Assembly (NCBI RefSeq): GCF_001614315.2
Contig: NZ_LVEG02000011.1
Location: 124,001 to 188,000 of the forward strand
DNA length: 64,000 nucleotides
DNA from: Halofilum ochraceum
Lineage (GTDB): Bacteria; Pseudomonadota; Gammaproteobacteria; XJ16; Halofilaceae
Direction of reading: 5' to 3'
Every line of letters starts with the position of its first letter. Position 1 is the stretch's first letter. Below are positions 31,136 to 40,488 of this stretch, piece by piece. The notes beneath the pieces are model-generated. The model ran no database searches and had not been told where the DNA came from. It worked only from the letters and a program-made list of their open reading frames with translations. The translations under genes and the position numbers were made by a program.

Positions 31136-33154
31136 ATGCCCGCGCGTCGCGATCTCGCCAACGCCATCCGCGCGCTGTCCATGGACGCGGTACAGCAGGC
31201 CAATTCCGGCCACCCCGGCATGCCCATGGGCATGGCGGACATCGCCGAGGTGCTCTGGAACGACTATCTCCGGCATAACCCCGCCAATCCGGACTGGCCC
31301 GACCGTGACCGTTTCGTGCTGTCCAACGGTCACGGGTCGATGCTGCTGTACTCGCTGCTGCACCTGACCGGCTACGCGCTGCCGCTGGACGAGATCAAGC
31401 GCTTCCGCCAGCTGCACTCGATGACGCCCGGGCATCCCGAATACGGCTACACCCCCGGTGTCGAGACCACCACCGGCCCGCTCGGCCAGGGGCTGGCCAA
31501 CGCCGTCGGCATGGCGCTCGCCGAGAAGACTTTGGCGGCGCGCTTCAACCGCGATGGTCACGAGGTCATTGACCACTGGACGTACGCGTTCGCCGGCGAT
31601 GGCTGCCTGATGGAGGGCATTTCCCACGAGGCCTGCTCGCTGGCCGGGACGCTCGGCCTCGGTAAGCTGGTCGTGTTCTACGACGACAACGGGATCTCGA
31701 TCGACGGGCCGGTCGAGGGTTGGTTCACGGACGACACCCCGACCCGCTTCGCCGCCTACAACTGGCACGTCGTGCCCGATGTCGACGGCCACGACCCGGC
31801 GGCGGTGCGCGCCGCGATCGAGGCGGCCCGGGCCGAGACCGATCGGCCGTCCATCATCTGCTGCAAGACCGTGATCGGCTGGGGTTCGCCCAACAAGCAG
31901 GGCAAGGAGGAATCGCATGGTGCGGCGCTGGGCGATGACGAGATCGCCCTGGTGCGCGAGACCATCGGCTGGTCGCACGCGCCGTTCGAGGTCCCGGAAG
32001 AGATCTACGCCGGCTGGGATGCGCGGACGGCCGGAGCCGACCGCGAGGCCGACTGGAACGCCCGCATGGCCGCTTACCGCAAGGCCTGTCCGGAGCTGGC
32101 CGCGGAGCTGGATCGACGCCTGGCCGGTGAGCTGCCGGAGGGCTGGGCCGAGCATGCCGAGCAACTGCTCGAGCGCACCGACGAGGCGGCCGAGAAGGTC
32201 GCCACGCGCAAGGCCTCGCAGGCGGCGATCGGCGGTTTCGCCGATGCCCTGCCGGAACTGCTGGGCGGCTCGGCCGACCTGACCGGCTCGAACAACACCC
32301 GCTGGAAGGGCGCAACCGATATCGATCGACGCCACGCGGACGGCGGTTATCTGTATTACGGCGTGCGCGAGTTCGCCATGTCCGCGATCGTCAACGGCAT
32401 CGTTCTGCATGGCGGGTTCAAGCCGTTCGGCGGGACGTTCCTGATGTTCTCGGAGTACGCCCGCAACGCAGTCCGCATGTCCGCGTTGATGAAGATCCCG
32501 AGCATTTTCGTCTATACCCACGACTCGATCGGTCTCGGCGAGGACGGTCCGACGCACCAGGCGGTGGAGCAGCTCGCCACGTTGCGCCTGATTCCGCGCA
32601 TGGAAGTCTGGCGGCCCTGCGACGCGGTTGAGACCGTCGCCGCCTGGCGCCGCGCTCTGGAGCGGACCGACGGCCCGGTGGCGCTGGCCTTCTCGCGCCA
32701 GGGGCTGCCGCCGCAGCAGCGCGATGCGGACCAGAAGACGGCGATCGCCCGCGGCGGCTATGTGCTGGTGGATTGCGACGGCGAGCCGGACGTTACGCTG
32801 ATCGCGACCGGTTCCGAGGTGCACCTGGCGACGGGCGCCGCCGAGCGGCTGGCGGCGGATGGCATTCAGGCCCGCGTGGTCTCGATGCCCTGTCTTGATC
32901 GTTTCGAGGCGCAGGACCGCGCGTGGCAGGATGCCGTGCTGCCGCGCGGCGGCCGCCGGGTCGCGATCGAGGCCGGTGTGACCGGTGGCTGGCGGGGCGT
33001 GGTCGGCCCGGAGGGCGCCGTGGTCGGCATCGACACCTTCGGCGAGTCCGCGCCTTCCGGCGACGTGATGGCGCACTTCGGCTTCACCGTCGACCACGTC
33101 GTCGAGACCGCCCGTAATGTGGTCGGCGAGGCCCGGACGGCCGAGAACGCTTAA
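31136..33154 (+). CDS. tkt: Transketolase
   Basis: A 672-residue thiamine-diphosphate enzyme that moves two-carbon units between sugar phosphates in the pentose phosphate pathway and, if present, the Calvin cycle. Motifs: [23 protein letters not shown] at the start, the TPP/magnesium motif [33 protein letters not shown] (GDG-x(~26)-NN-like, here DDN), [10 protein letters not shown] and the pyrimidine-domain part [27 protein letters not shown] with the catalytic Glu. Length is typical. It heads a tkt-gap-pgk-pyk row, the arrangement also seen in autotrophs, but the gap holds an inverted-arm element (33161-33290), only 6 bases after its stop. Confidence 0.97.
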   Translation: MPARRDLANAIRALSMDAVQQANSGHPGMPMGMADIAEVLWNDYLRHNPANPDWPDRDRFVLSNGHGSMLLYSLLHLTGYALPLDEIKRFRQLHSMTPGHPEYGYTPGVETTTGPLGQGLANAVGMALAEKTLAARFNRDGHEVIDHWTYAFAGDGCLMEGISHEACSLAGTLGLGKLVVFYDDNGISIDGPVEGWFTDDTPTRFAAYNWHVVPDVDGHDPAAVRAAIEAARAETDRPSIICCKTVIGWGSPNKQGKEESHGAALGDDEIALVRETIGWSHAPFEVPEEIYAGWDARTAGADREADWNARMAAYRKACPELAAELDRRLAGELPEGWAEHAEQLLERTDEAAEKVATRKASQAAIGGFADALPELLGGSADLTGSNNTRWKGATDIDRRHADGGYLYYGVREFAMSAIVNGIVLHGGFKPFGGTFLMFSEYARNAVRMSALMKIPSIFVYTHDSIGLGEDGPTHQAVEQLATLRLIPRMEVWRPCDAVETVAAWRRALERTDGPVALAFSRQGLPPQQRDADQKTAIARGGYVLVDCDGEPDVTLIATGSEVHLATGAAERLAADGIQARVVSMPCLDRFEAQDRAWQDAVLPRGGRRVAIEAGVTGGWRGVVGPEGAVVGIDTFGESAPSGDVMAHFGFTVDHVVETARNVVGEARTAENA

Positions 33155-33160
33155 AAGCGG

Positions 33161-33290
33161 TCTCTCGCCAAGACGCCAAGTGCGCCAAGGAATGCAAAGT
33201 ACATCGTAGGCCGGCCTTGGCCGAAGGCCAATGCCGGCAGTTCGCGCCCGGTTTTTCTGTTCCTTGGCGCACTTGGCGTCTTGGCGAGAA
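33161..33290. repeat. Inverted-arm element B (CGCCAAG type) carrying a REP unit, between tkt and gap
   Basis: The arms 33161-33192 and 33260-33290 match over 30 bases without mismatch; each has three CGCCAAG 7-mers spaced 1 and 2 bases apart. Inside, GTAGGCCGGCCTTGGCC starts at 33206, a unit of the GTAGGCCGGC REP family. The right arm is preceded by GGTTTTTCTG, as in other copies. Confidence 0.9.
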
Positions 33291-33403
33291 CCCCAAAAAC
33301 ACGGGTCCATTGGCACCGAGCCGGATTCCGTGAATCAGATTCACTGCTAGCGGGGCACCGACGGGCGCCCCTGATTACCTGACACTCAGGAGGATAACTG
33401 GCC

Positions 33404-34414
33404 ATGGCCACGAAGGTTGCGATCAACGGCTACGGGCGTATCGGGCGCAATGTGCTGCGCTCGCTGTACGAGTACGGGCGGACCGACGAACTCCAGATCG
33501 TCGCCATCAACGATCTCGGCGATGCCGAGACCAACGCGCATCTGACCCGTTTTGATACCGCCCATGGGCGGTTCCCGGGCGAGGTGGCGGTGGAGCAGGA
33601 CGCGATGGTCGTCAACGGCGATCGCATCCGCGTCTGCGCCGAGCGCGATCCGTCGAAGCTGCCGTGGGGCGAGCTCGGCGTCGATGTCGTGCTGGAATGC
33701 ACCGGGCTGTTCACCGACGCCGACAAGGCGCGGGCCCATATCACCGCCGGCGCGAACAAGGTGCTGATCTCGGCGCCCGCCAAGGGCAATGTCGACGCGA
33801 CCGTGTGCTACGGCGTGAATCACGAGGTCCTGACGCAGGACATGACCGTGGTCTCCAACGCCTCCTGCACGACCAACTGCCTCGCGCCGCTGGTCAAGGC
33901 ACTGAACGAAACGGTGGGTGTGCGCTGCGGCCAGATGACGACGGTCCACAGCTACACCAACGACCAGGTGCTCACCGACGTCTATCACAGCGACCTGCGC
34001 CGCGCGCGCTCGGCGACGCATTCGATGATCCCGACCTCGACCGGCGCCGCCAAGGCCGTCGGCCTCGTGCTGCCGGAACTCGCCGGCAAGCTGCAGGGCT
34101 ACTCGGTTCGTGTCCCGACGATCAACGTATCGCTCGTGGACTTCAGCTTCATCGCCAACCGCGAGACCACGATCGAGGAGATCAACGAGGCCTGCCGCAA
34201 GGCGGCCGCGGGCCCGCTCAAGGGCGTGCTGGCCTACAACGATCAGCCGCTGGTATCGGTCGACTTCAACCATGACCCGGCGTCCTCGACCTTCGATTCG
34301 ACCCAGACGCTGGTGACCGACGGCACGCTGGTGAAGGCGGTCGCCTGGTACGACAACGAGTGGGGCTTCTCGAACCGCATGCTCGACGTCGCGATCGCCT
34401 GGGCGAAGAGCTGA
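33404..34414 (+). CDS. gap: Glyceraldehyde-3-phosphate dehydrogenase, type I
   Basis: A 336-residue phosphorylating GAPDH. The NAD-binding start [19 protein letters not shown], the catalytic cysteine in [13 protein letters not shown] (about residue 155) and [23 protein letters not shown] are as in the family; the closing [16 protein letters not shown] is complete. The [17 protein letters not shown] segment after the second strand resembles the variants found in proteobacteria with a Calvin cycle or a second, gluconeogenic GAPDH, so the cofactor preference may differ from E. coli GapA. Erythrose-4-phosphate dehydrogenase (Epd) is a less likely reading, since CTTNCLAPL is typical for GAPDH. The AGGAGG ribosome-binding site at 33388-33393 supports the start. 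It is followed by pgk after 10 bases. Confidence 0.95.
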   Translation: MATKVAINGYGRIGRNVLRSLYEYGRTDELQIVAINDLGDAETNAHLTRFDTAHGRFPGEVAVEQDAMVVNGDRIRVCAERDPSKLPWGELGVDVVLECTGLFTDADKARAHITAGANKVLISAPAKGNVDATVCYGVNHEVLTQDMTVVSNASCTTNCLAPLVKALNETVGVRCGQMTTVHSYTNDQVLTDVYHSDLRRARSATHSMIPTSTGAAKAVGLVLPELAGKLQGYSVRVPTINVSLVDFSFIANRETTIEEINEACRKAAAGPLKGVLAYNDQPLVSVDFNHDPASSTFDSTQTLVTDGTLVKAVAWYDNEWGFSNRMLDVAIAWAKS

Positions 34415-34424
34415 GGAGCCGTCG

Positions 34425-35603
34425 ATGCTGCGCATGGAGGACATCGATCTCGCGGGCAAGCGGGTGCTCATCCGCGAGGACCTGAACTCGCCGGTCGCCG
34501 ACGGGCGCGTCACCAGCGATGAGCGCATCCAGGCGTCGCTGCCGACCATCCAGGCGGCCCTCGACGCCGGTGCCCGGGTGGCCGTGATGGCCCATCTCGG
34601 CCGGCCGAAGGAAGGTCAGCCCGACGATGCCTCCTCGCTGAAGCCGGTGGCCGATCACCTCTCGGCGCTGCTCGGCAAACCGGTCGAGCTGGTCCGCGAC
34701 TGGATCGACGGCCTGCCGGAAATCGAGCCGGGTCACATGGTCCTGTGCGAGAACGTGCGCTGGCTCGAGGGCGAGAAGGCCAACGATCCGGAGCTCGCCA
34801 AAAAGATGGCCGCCCTCTGCGACGTCTACGTCATGGATGCCTTCGGCGTGGCTCACCGCGCCCAGGCGTCGACGCACGGCGTGGCGGAGTATGCGCCGCT
34901 GGCATGCGCCGGCCCGCTGCTGTCGCGCGAGGTCGATACGCTCAAGCATGTGCTCGAGAACCCCCGCCGCCCGTTGACGGCGATCGTGGGCGGTTCCAAG
35001 GTCTCGACCAAGCTCGGCGTCCTCGACGCCCTGCTGGACAAGGTGGACCGCCTGATCGTCGGGGGCGGCATCGCCAACACCTTCATCGCGGCCGAGGGCC
35101 ACCCGGTCGGCAAGTCGCTCTACGAGCCGGAACTGGTGGAGTCCGCGAAGCGGCTCATCGCGAAGGCCGAGGAGCGGGGTGCGGCGATTCCGATTCCGAC
35201 CGAGGTGGTGGTGGCCCCCTATGCCCATTCGGACGCCCTGACGACGATCAAGCCGGTCGCCGATGTCAGCGACGATGACATGATCCTCGATGTCGGTCCC
35301 GAGACCCGGTCGCGCTACGCGGGCCTGCTCGAGGACGCCGGTACGATCTTCTGGAACGGCCCCGTGGGCATGTTCGAGATCGACCAGTTTGCCGGTGGCA
35401 CGCGCGCGCTCGCCGAAGCGATCGCGGCCTCCGGTGCCTATTCCATCGCCGGTGGCGGCGATACGCTTGCGGCCCTGCGCCAGTTCATGATGACCGACCG
35501 CATGGACTATATCTGTACGGGCGGGGGCGCATTCCTCGAGTTCGTCGAGCACGGGCATCTGCCCGCAGTGGATATCCTTGAACAGCGCGCCAACGACAAG
35601 TAA
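34425..35603 (+). CDS. pgk: Phosphoglycerate kinase
   Basis: A 392-residue glycolytic kinase (1,3-bisphosphoglycerate + ADP to 3-phosphoglycerate + ATP). The signature [13 protein letters not shown] (usual RVDFNVP, here RxDLNSP) is at residues 9-21, and [14 protein letters not shown], the nucleotide-binding [32 protein letters not shown] and [10 protein letters not shown] follow; the C-terminus GGGDTLAAL and [12 protein letters not shown]-like [11 protein letters not shown] is intact. Length is normal. GGAG at 34413-34416 is the ribosome-binding site. It overlaps the open frame upstream of pyk, and the three genes gap, pgk and pyk form one unit. Confidence 0.96.
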   Translation: MLRMEDIDLAGKRVLIREDLNSPVADGRVTSDERIQASLPTIQAALDAGARVAVMAHLGRPKEGQPDDASSLKPVADHLSALLGKPVELVRDWIDGLPEIEPGHMVLCENVRWLEGEKANDPELAKKMAALCDVYVMDAFGVAHRAQASTHGVAEYAPLACAGPLLSREVDTLKHVLENPRRPLTAIVGGSKVSTKLGVLDALLDKVDRLIVGGGIANTFIAAEGHPVGKSLYEPELVESAKRLIAKAEERGAAIPIPTEVVVAPYAHSDALTTIKPVADVSDDDMILDVGPETRSRYAGLLEDAGTIFWNGPVGMFEIDQFAGGTRALAEAIAASGAYSIAGGGDTLAALRQFMMTDRMDYICTGGGAFLEFVEHGHLPAVDILEQRANDK

Positions 35604-35649
35604 CACCAACCTTCCCGTCGAGCTCGATGAGCTCGGCCAGGGGCCGGTC

Positions 35650-37110
35650 ATGCGCCGTACCAAGATCGTCGCGACCCTCGGTCCCGCTTGTGACGGCCCC
35701 GATGTGCTCGAGCGCCTGATCGCCGGCGGCGTCGATGTCGTGCGTCTGAATTTCTCGCACGGCACGCACGACGAGCACCGGGAAAAGGCGCGACGGGTGC
35801 GGGAGATCGCGACGAATGCGGGGCGCGACGTCGCGATCCTCGGTGATCTGCAGGGGCCGAAGATCCGGATCGAGCGGTTCGCCGCCGGCGAGGTGGAGCT
35901 CGAGGACGGTGCGGCGTTTGCGCTCGACACGGCCCTCGGCCAGGACGACGGGGACGCAACCGCGGTCGGCGTCACCTACGCCGAATTACCCAACGACGTC
36001 CACGCCGGCGATACGCTCCTGCTCGACGATGGCCGCCTGGTGCTCCAGGTCGAGTCGGTCGAGGGCACGCGCATCCACACGCGGGTTAGCGTCGGCGGCA
36101 CCCTGTCGAACAACAAGGGCATCAACCGTCAGGGCGGCGGGTTGTCGGCGCCCGCGATCACGGACAAGGATCGCGAAGACATCGTCCTGGCGGCGGAACT
36201 CGACGTCGATTACCTGGCCGTTTCGTTCCCGCGCAGTGCCGAGGATCTGAACTTCGCGCGCCGGCTGTTCAAGGAGGCCGGCGGGCAGGGCGGGATCGTC
36301 GCCAAGATCGAGCGCGCCGAAGCACTGGAGGCGATCGACGAGATCTTTGCCGCGACCGATGCGGTGATGATCGCGCGCGGCGACCTCGGCGTCGAGATCG
36401 GTGATGCCGAACTGCCCGCGGTTCAGAAATCGCTGATCCGCTCCGCGCGCATGGCCAATCTGCCGGTGATTACCGCCACCCAGATGATGGAGTCGATGAT
36501 CACCAGTCCGCTGCCGACGCGGGCCGAGGTCTTCGACGTGGCCAATGCGGTGCTCGACGGCACCGACGCCGTGATGCTTTCGGCCGAGACCGCGTCCGGG
36601 GAGTACCCGGTCGAGGTGGTCGCATCCATGTCGCGAATCTGCCTGGGCGCGGAACGCCACACGGGATCCCGGGCCGGCGATCGACGCATGGAGGGTCAGT
36701 TCCAGCGCACCGATGAGGCCATCGCCATGGCCACGATGTACACGGCCAACCATCTCGGTCTGCGAGCGATCGCTGCACTCACCGAGTCCGGGGATACGAC
36801 GCTGTGGATGTCCCGGATCAGTTCCGGTATCCCCGTGTACGCACTGACGCGTCATGAGCGCACGCGTCGCAAGGTCAGTCTCTTCCGCGGCGTGTACCCG
36901 GTCCCCTATCCGGTCATCCAGGTCAATCCGGCCGAGGCCAACCAGGAGGCGATCGCCGTGCTGTTCGCGCGCGATGCGGTCGCGCCTGGCGACCGCGTGA
37001 TCGTGACCAAGGGTGACCTGATGGGTGTGCACGGCGGGACCAATTCGATGAAGATCATCGAGGTGGGCCCGGAGGGCAAAATCGACCTGCCGCCGGACAT
37101 TACCGAATAA
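35650..37110 (+). CDS. pyk: Pyruvate kinase
   Basis: A 486-residue enzyme making pyruvate and ATP from phosphoenolpyruvate. It starts MRRTKIVATLGPACDGP; the barrel motifs VVRLNFSHGTHDEH, GDLQGPKIR, the active-site signature GGIVAKIERAEALEAIDEI, MIARGDLGVEIG, and ITATQMMESMITSPLPTRAEVFDVANAVLDGTDAVMLSAETASGEYP are all present, as is the C-terminal allosteric domain ending DLMGVHGGTNSMKIIEV. I chose ATG 35650 over the TTG at 35578, which would overlap pgk, because family members begin with RRTKIVATLGP, and CCAGGGG at 35638-35644 can serve as ribosome-binding site. It closes the gap-pgk-pyk unit. Confidence 0.96.
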   Translation: MRRTKIVATLGPACDGPDVLERLIAGGVDVVRLNFSHGTHDEHREKARRVREIATNAGRDVAILGDLQGPKIRIERFAAGEVELEDGAAFALDTALGQDDGDATAVGVTYAELPNDVHAGDTLLLDDGRLVLQVESVEGTRIHTRVSVGGTLSNNKGINRQGGGLSAPAITDKDREDIVLAAELDVDYLAVSFPRSAEDLNFARRLFKEAGGQGGIVAKIERAEALEAIDEIFAATDAVMIARGDLGVEIGDAELPAVQKSLIRSARMANLPVITATQMMESMITSPLPTRAEVFDVANAVLDGTDAVMLSAETASGEYPVEVVASMSRICLGAERHTGSRAGDRRMEGQFQRTDEAIAMATMYTANHLGLRAIAALTESGDTTLWMSRISSGIPVYALTRHERTRRKVSLFRGVYPVPYPVIQVNPAEANQEAIAVLFARDAVAPGDRVIVTKGDLMGVHGGTNSMKIIEVGPEGKIDLPPDITE

Positions 37111-37189
37111 GCGAAGTCCGGCTGCCAGGTGCAGATGCCCAACAAGCGGCTAACTGCAATTATTCGCTTTTAATTTCCCCGAAAAGCCT

Positions 37190-37220
37190 TGATCTGCGTC
37201 GATCTGCCTCGATCTAGGTC
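37190..37220. repeat. Three-fold 10-base repeat at the end of bioD
   Basis: GATCTGCGTC, GATCTGCCTC and GATCTAGGTC follow one another at 37191-37220. On the minus strand this is a CGCAGAT-type 10-base period, the same plan as the CACGAAT arms at 61744. Its TAG (37214-37216 on the minus strand) is the stop codon of bioD. No opposing arm was found. Confidence 0.65.
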
Positions 37221-37894
37221 GTCGATTCAAAGTCTCGCACGACGATCTCGGCGAGCAGGTCCGCGGTCTCGCGGTCCTCGCGCCCGTGCGGGAACGGGAT
37301 TACGTTGCCGCCGAGGCGGCTGAGCAGATCGTCCCGATTGGCCATGTCGCCGCCGGCCTCCGGCTCGCGGGCGTTGAGCACGATGCCGGCAAGACGCAGG
37401 CCGCGCCGTTCGATCGCCTCGACCGTCAGCAGCGTGTGATTGATCGATCCGAGTCGGTCTTCGGCCACGACCAGCACGGGCAGGCCCAGCGCGAGGGCGA
37501 GGTCCGCGTTGAGGGCATCGCTCGCCAGCGGCGAGAGGAATCCGCCGGCCCCTTCGACGACGAAGAAGTCGGATTCGTTGCCGATCCGGACGGCGGCGAT
37601 CAGGTCATGCAGGGTCAACTGCATGCCCTCGAGATACGCCGCCCGTTCGGGGGAGAGTGCGTGCGCGAGCCGCATGGGCGTGACGGTCTCCAGCGTCTCG
37701 CGATGGCCCGCCGCGCGCGCGAGGGCGGCGCCGTCGGCGGGCTCGAGCTGGCCCGCGCGCCGGGCGCAACCCGACTCGACCGGTTTGCGTACGGCCACGG
37801 CGTGCCCGGCCCGGGCGAGCGCCCGGGTCAGCGCGCAGCCGACGACCGTTTTGCCGACCCCCGTATCGGTCCCCGTGATGAATACCCCATTCAT
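37214..37894 (-). CDS. bioD: Dethiobiotin synthetase
   Basis: A 226-residue ATP-dependent enzyme that closes the ureido ring of dethiobiotin from 7,8-diaminopelargonate and CO2, the step before BioB. The P-loop MNGVFITGTDTGVGKTVVGCAL (GTDTGVGKT, residues 7-15) and the catalytic lysine in VAVRKPVESGC are intact, as is the VVEGAGGFLSPL motif (magnesium-binding Glu). It is alone; no bioF, bioB or bioA is nearby, so the pathway is scattered. The stop codon lies in a short periodic repeat. It converges with pyk, 104 bases apart. Confidence 0.95.
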   Translation of the reverse strand: MNGVFITGTDTGVGKTVVGCALTRALARAGHAVAVRKPVESGCARRAGQLEPADGAALARAAGHRETLETVTPMRLAHALSPERAAYLEGMQLTLHDLIAAVRIGNESDFFVVEGAGGFLSPLASDALNADLALALGLPVLVVAEDRLGSINHTLLTVEAIERRGLRLAGIVLNAREPEAGGDMANRDDLLSRLGGNVIPFPHGREDRETADLLAEIVVRDFESTT

Positions 37895-38085
37895 GTCGGT
37901 TTCCCACTCACGATTTTCGTCATGTATCGCGCACTCGCTGGATACCGTTCCGCGAATTGCGCCGTCGCGCGCACGGCGGCGGGCGCGCGATCGCGTTGAC
38001 CCTGCTTATAACTTATAACCGCGGTTCTCGAAGTACGCTACTGCGGCGGTGGTCAAAAGCATGTTTGCCGTGCCCACCGGGGTCG

Positions 38086-38991
38086 TCATGGGCGATCAGG
38101 CGGCCCGGTCAAGCGGTCGACCGCTTCCCGGTACTTGTCGGCCGTTTCCCGTGCGATCGCGTCCGGTACCTCCGGTCCCGGGGCGGTTTTGTCCCAGTCC
38201 AGGGTCTCCAGCCAGTCGCGGATGAACTGCTTGTCGAATGACGGCGGGTTCTCGCCGGGACGCCAGCCGTCGGCGGGCCAGAAGCGCGAGGAGTCCGGCG
38301 TCAGCAGTTCGTCGATCAGCACCAGCTCGCCGTCGGGAGCGATCCCGAACTCGAACTTCGTGTCGGCGATGATCAGGCCGCGTTCGGCGGCGTACGCCGC
38401 CGCCTCGGCGTAGAGGCGCAGGCTCGCCGCCCGGATCCGCTCGGCGTATTCCGGACCGGCCAGCTCCGCCATGCGCCCAAGGTCGATGTTCTCGTCGTGA
38501 TCGCCGACGGACGCCTTCGTCGACGGGGTAAACATCGGCTCCGGCAGGCGATCGGCGCGCCGCAGGCCGTCGGGCAGTGGAATGCCGCCGATGCCGCCGG
38601 TGGCCTCGTAATCGCGGAGCCCCGAGCCGATCAGATAACCCCGCACGATCGCCTCGACCGGCAGCGGCTGCAGCCGGCGCGCGACGACCGCACGTCCCTC
38701 AACCTGCGCGCGTTCTTCGGCGTCCGGGAGGACCTCCGCGAGATCGACATCCAGCAGGTGATTGCCGATGACGTGCCCGAGCCGCCCGAACCAGAAATTG
38801 GACAGCGTCGTCAGCAGCCGCCCTTTGCCCGGGATCGGGGTGGGCAGGATCACGTCGAACGCGGACAGGCGGTCCGTGGCGACGATCAGCATGCGCTCGT
38901 CGTCGATGGCATAGAGTTCCCGGACCTTGCCGCTGTGCAGGTGCTCCAGCGATTCGATCCGCGGTCGGAAAAGCGAGTCTTCGGTCGGCAT
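38086..38991 (-). CDS. purC: SAICAR synthetase (phosphoribosylaminoimidazole-succinocarboxamide synthase)
   Basis: A 301-residue enzyme of purine synthesis joining aspartate to CAIR with ATP. It belongs to the longer (about 300 aa) form also found in yeast, not the 237-aa E. coli form. Motifs: HSGKVRELYAIDDERMLIVATDRLSAFDVILPTPIPGKGRLLT at the start, VARRLQPLPVEAIVRGYLIGSG, IIADTKFEFGIAPDGELVLIDELLTPDSSRFWPAD, and FDKQFIRDWLE. All are intact. It is transcribed alone and away from a Fur-box promoter (39076-39103) that faces the other way. The purE and purK genes lie 1.8 kb further right. Confidence 0.96.
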   Translation of the reverse strand: MPTEDSLFRPRIESLEHLHSGKVRELYAIDDERMLIVATDRLSAFDVILPTPIPGKGRLLTTLSNFWFGRLGHVIGNHLLDVDLAEVLPDAEERAQVEGRAVVARRLQPLPVEAIVRGYLIGSGLRDYEATGGIGGIPLPDGLRRADRLPEPMFTPSTKASVGDHDENIDLGRMAELAGPEYAERIRAASLRLYAEAAAYAAERGLIIADTKFEFGIAPDGELVLIDELLTPDSSRFWPADGWRPGENPPSFDKQFIRDWLETLDWDKTAPGPEVPDAIARETADKYREAVDRLTGPPDRP

Positions 38992-39075
38992 GGCGTGTGT
39001 GCAGGCTTTGTGGAGCGGCGATTGTCGACGTTCGCGGCGTCGGCGTCCATGGCCCGAAGCATCTCTATGCCTCTA

Positions 39076-39103
39076 TTGATATGCGAATGAGAATCGTTAT
39101 CAT
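39076..39103 (+). promoter_or_regulatory. Fur-box-covered sigma-70 promoter
   Basis: TTGATA (39076-39081) and TATCAT (39098-39103) are 16 bases apart, each 5 of 6 to consensus. The bases 39083-39101 match the 19-base Fur consensus GATAATGATAATCATTATC at 15 positions and fill the spacer. Iron-bound Fur should block this promoter. It faces the 78-aa gene at 39132. Confidence 0.8.
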
Positions 39104-39131
39104 TGGAATCTACTGGCAGGGAGGTGCGAGC

Positions 39132-39368
39132 ATGCTGACCGCGGAACCATCGTTCGATTCGCCGGCCGGCCGGACCGGTGCAGTGACAGAAGGGGCCGCA
39201 CGAAGGCGGGAGGTGCGGAGAACGCGTGATGGGCGCGGACGTGTCTCTCAAACGGCGCCTGGTGAATCCGGCTGGTGGTGCGCGGAAATGCGTTCGGTAC
39301 TGTGGGCGACACTCGGCACCGTGGCCTCTACCGCCCTGCTGCTGTTCGGGATGCCGGCACTTTTCTGA
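39132..39368 (+). CDS. Small protein with C-terminal membrane segment under a Fur-type promoter (78 aa)
   Basis: I do not recognise this protein. It begins MLTAEPSFDSPAGRTG, has an Arg-rich middle (ARRREVRRTRDGRGR) and ends with one clear membrane helix (MRSVLWATLGTVASTALLLF, residues about 53-72) and a short tail GMPALF. This suggests an inner-membrane protein with a basic cytoplasmic domain. ATG 39132 is preceded by GGGAGGTG with a proper gap. The promoter 30-55 bases upstream is overlaid by a strong Fur box, and the genes to the right are bacterioferritin and its ferredoxin, so an iron-starvation role is likely. The reading frame is otherwise unsupported by family knowledge. Confidence 0.6.
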   Translation: MLTAEPSFDSPAGRTGAVTEGAARRREVRRTRDGRGRVSQTAPGESGWWCAEMRSVLWATLGTVASTALLLFGMPALF

Positions 39369-39518
39369 TCGGTAATCGGCACTCGTGTCCCGGATTCCGC
39401 TGACGCTCCTTTCGGGCTACAGAGAGGCGCCATCAATGCGCATGGCCGTAGCCAGGATGCAGGCGAAGTCGGAATCCGGGAGCGCCCGCCCGAATGCCCG
39501 GAAACGTACGCCCGGAAC

Positions 39519-39983
39519 TTACGTCCAGTACTGGATGAAGTTCTCGCGGCCCATCGACTGCAGGCGCTCGAGCTGGGTGTCGAGCCAGTCGAGGTGTTCC
39601 TCTTCCTCGGCGAGCAGCGTGGAGAAGAGATCGCGCGTCGCGTAGTCCTGCACCTGCTCGCAGTAGCCGACCGCTTCGCGATACAGCTCAAGCGCGTCGA
39701 TCTCGATCTGGCGGTCGTTGCGGATGATCTCCTCGACGTTCTCGCCGATCAGGAGCTTGCCGAGATCCTGGAGATTGGGCAGGCCCTCGAGGAACAGGAT
39801 CCGCTTGATCAGCTTGTCCGCGTGCTGCATCTCCTCGATGGACTCGTTGTATTCCTTCTCGTTGTACTTCTCGAGTCCCCAGTCCTCGAGCATCCGGGCA
39901 TGCAGGAAGAATTGATTGATGGCCGTCAGCTCGTGCTTGAGCGCGCGGTTGAGATATTCGATGACTTTGGCATCACCCTGCAT
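39519..39983 (-). CDS. bfr: Bacterioferritin
   Basis: A 154-residue heme-containing iron-storage protein forming a 24-mer shell. The ferroxidase ligands are at their standard places: Glu18 (KHELTAINQFFLH), Glu51 and His54 (EEMQHADK), and the Glu/His of LAEEEEHLDWL (about 127 and 130). Met52, the heme ligand, is conserved, so this is a true heme-binding Bfr subunit. Length is near the usual 155-158. It lies downstream of bfd on the minus strand with a 112-base gap, which holds a perfect 15-base palindrome (40038-40052), so it may have its own control besides read-through from bfd. Confidence 0.97.
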   Translation of the reverse strand: MQGDAKVIEYLNRALKHELTAINQFFLHARMLEDWGLEKYNEKEYNESIEEMQHADKLIKRILFLEGLPNLQDLGKLLIGENVEEIIRNDRQIEIDALELYREAVGYCEQVQDYATRDLFSTLLAEEEEHLDWLDTQLERLQSMGRENFIQYWT

Positions 39984-40037
39984 GGTGGGGGTCCCCTGTG
40001 TTCGCGACGGAGGGCAGCCTGAAACGCTGCCGCGATT

Positions 40038-40052
40038 TAGACTGTGTCTAAT
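40038..40052. promoter_or_regulatory. 15-base palindrome upstream of bfr
   Basis: TTAGACTGTGTCTAA is a perfect 6-3-6 inverted repeat, 55-69 bases upstream of the bfr start. Its shape is that of a binding site for a dimeric regulator; which one cannot be told. Confidence 0.5.
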
Positions 40053-40095
40053 GGTAGCGCATAGCCCGGATACAGGCCAGTCACGAGGGCCGGGG

Positions 40096-40314
40096 TCAGG
40101 CGGGGACCGCGTCCGGCAGGATCACGCCCCTCGGCAGGGCGGGCAGTTCGGTCGCCATCGCCTCGGCCATCACCGAGCGGGCGTGCTGCTCGCAACGGCC
40201 ACAGCTGCGTGATACGCCGAGTTCGAAGCGGAGCTGCTCGAAGCTTACCGTTCCCCCGCGCACCGCGCGGCGAATCGCGTGATCGGTCACCGAGTTGCAG
40301 ATGCAGACGTACAT
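40096..40314 (-). CDS. bfd: Bacterioferritin-associated ferredoxin
   Basis: A 72-residue [2Fe-2S] protein of the BFD/NifU-like fold that reduces the iron core of bacterioferritin so that it can be released. The four cluster cysteines are Cys4, Cys6 (MYVCICN), Cys38 and Cys41 (SCGRC), the standard BFD pattern. The C-terminus is extended by about 10 residues (ALPRGVILPDAVPA). The ATG at 40314 gives the family start; the open frame further upstream is not coding. It leads a bfd-bfr unit. A 23-base palindrome that fits the 7-1-7 form of a Fur box lies 58-80 bases upstream, in line with iron repression known for bfd genes. Confidence 0.95.
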   Translation of the reverse strand: MYVCICNSVTDHAIRRAVRGGTVSFEQLRFELGVSRSCGRCEQHARSVMAEAMATELPALPRGVILPDAVPA

Positions 40315-40371
40315 GAATTGTGCCTCCGCGCGGTCAGGGGAATCGGCGGGACCGCAAATGCAGTGTACTTG

Positions 40372-40394
40372 CGGTTGCGAATGATTCGCAACCG
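40372..40394 (-). promoter_or_regulatory. 23-base palindrome, possible Fur box of bfd
   Basis: CGGTTGCGAAT, one central base, then ATTCGCAACCG: a perfect inverted repeat. The centre TGCGAATnATTCGCA agrees with the 7-1-7 Fur site TGATAATnATTATCA at 10 of 14 positions. It lies upstream of bfd on the minus strand. Confidence 0.6.
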
Positions 40395-40488
40395 AAAATT
40401 TCGATTCACCGGAATCCGCGCATATCGTGGCCCGAGCCGGCCAGCATTCATGCGGCGGAGAGACTTTGGCCGACGCGTCAAAACCGGG

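Noticed and set aside
37996-38019. TTGACC and TATAAC as a promoter near bioD/purC
   Set aside because: The spacing is only 12 bases and it points away from both minus-strand neighbours.
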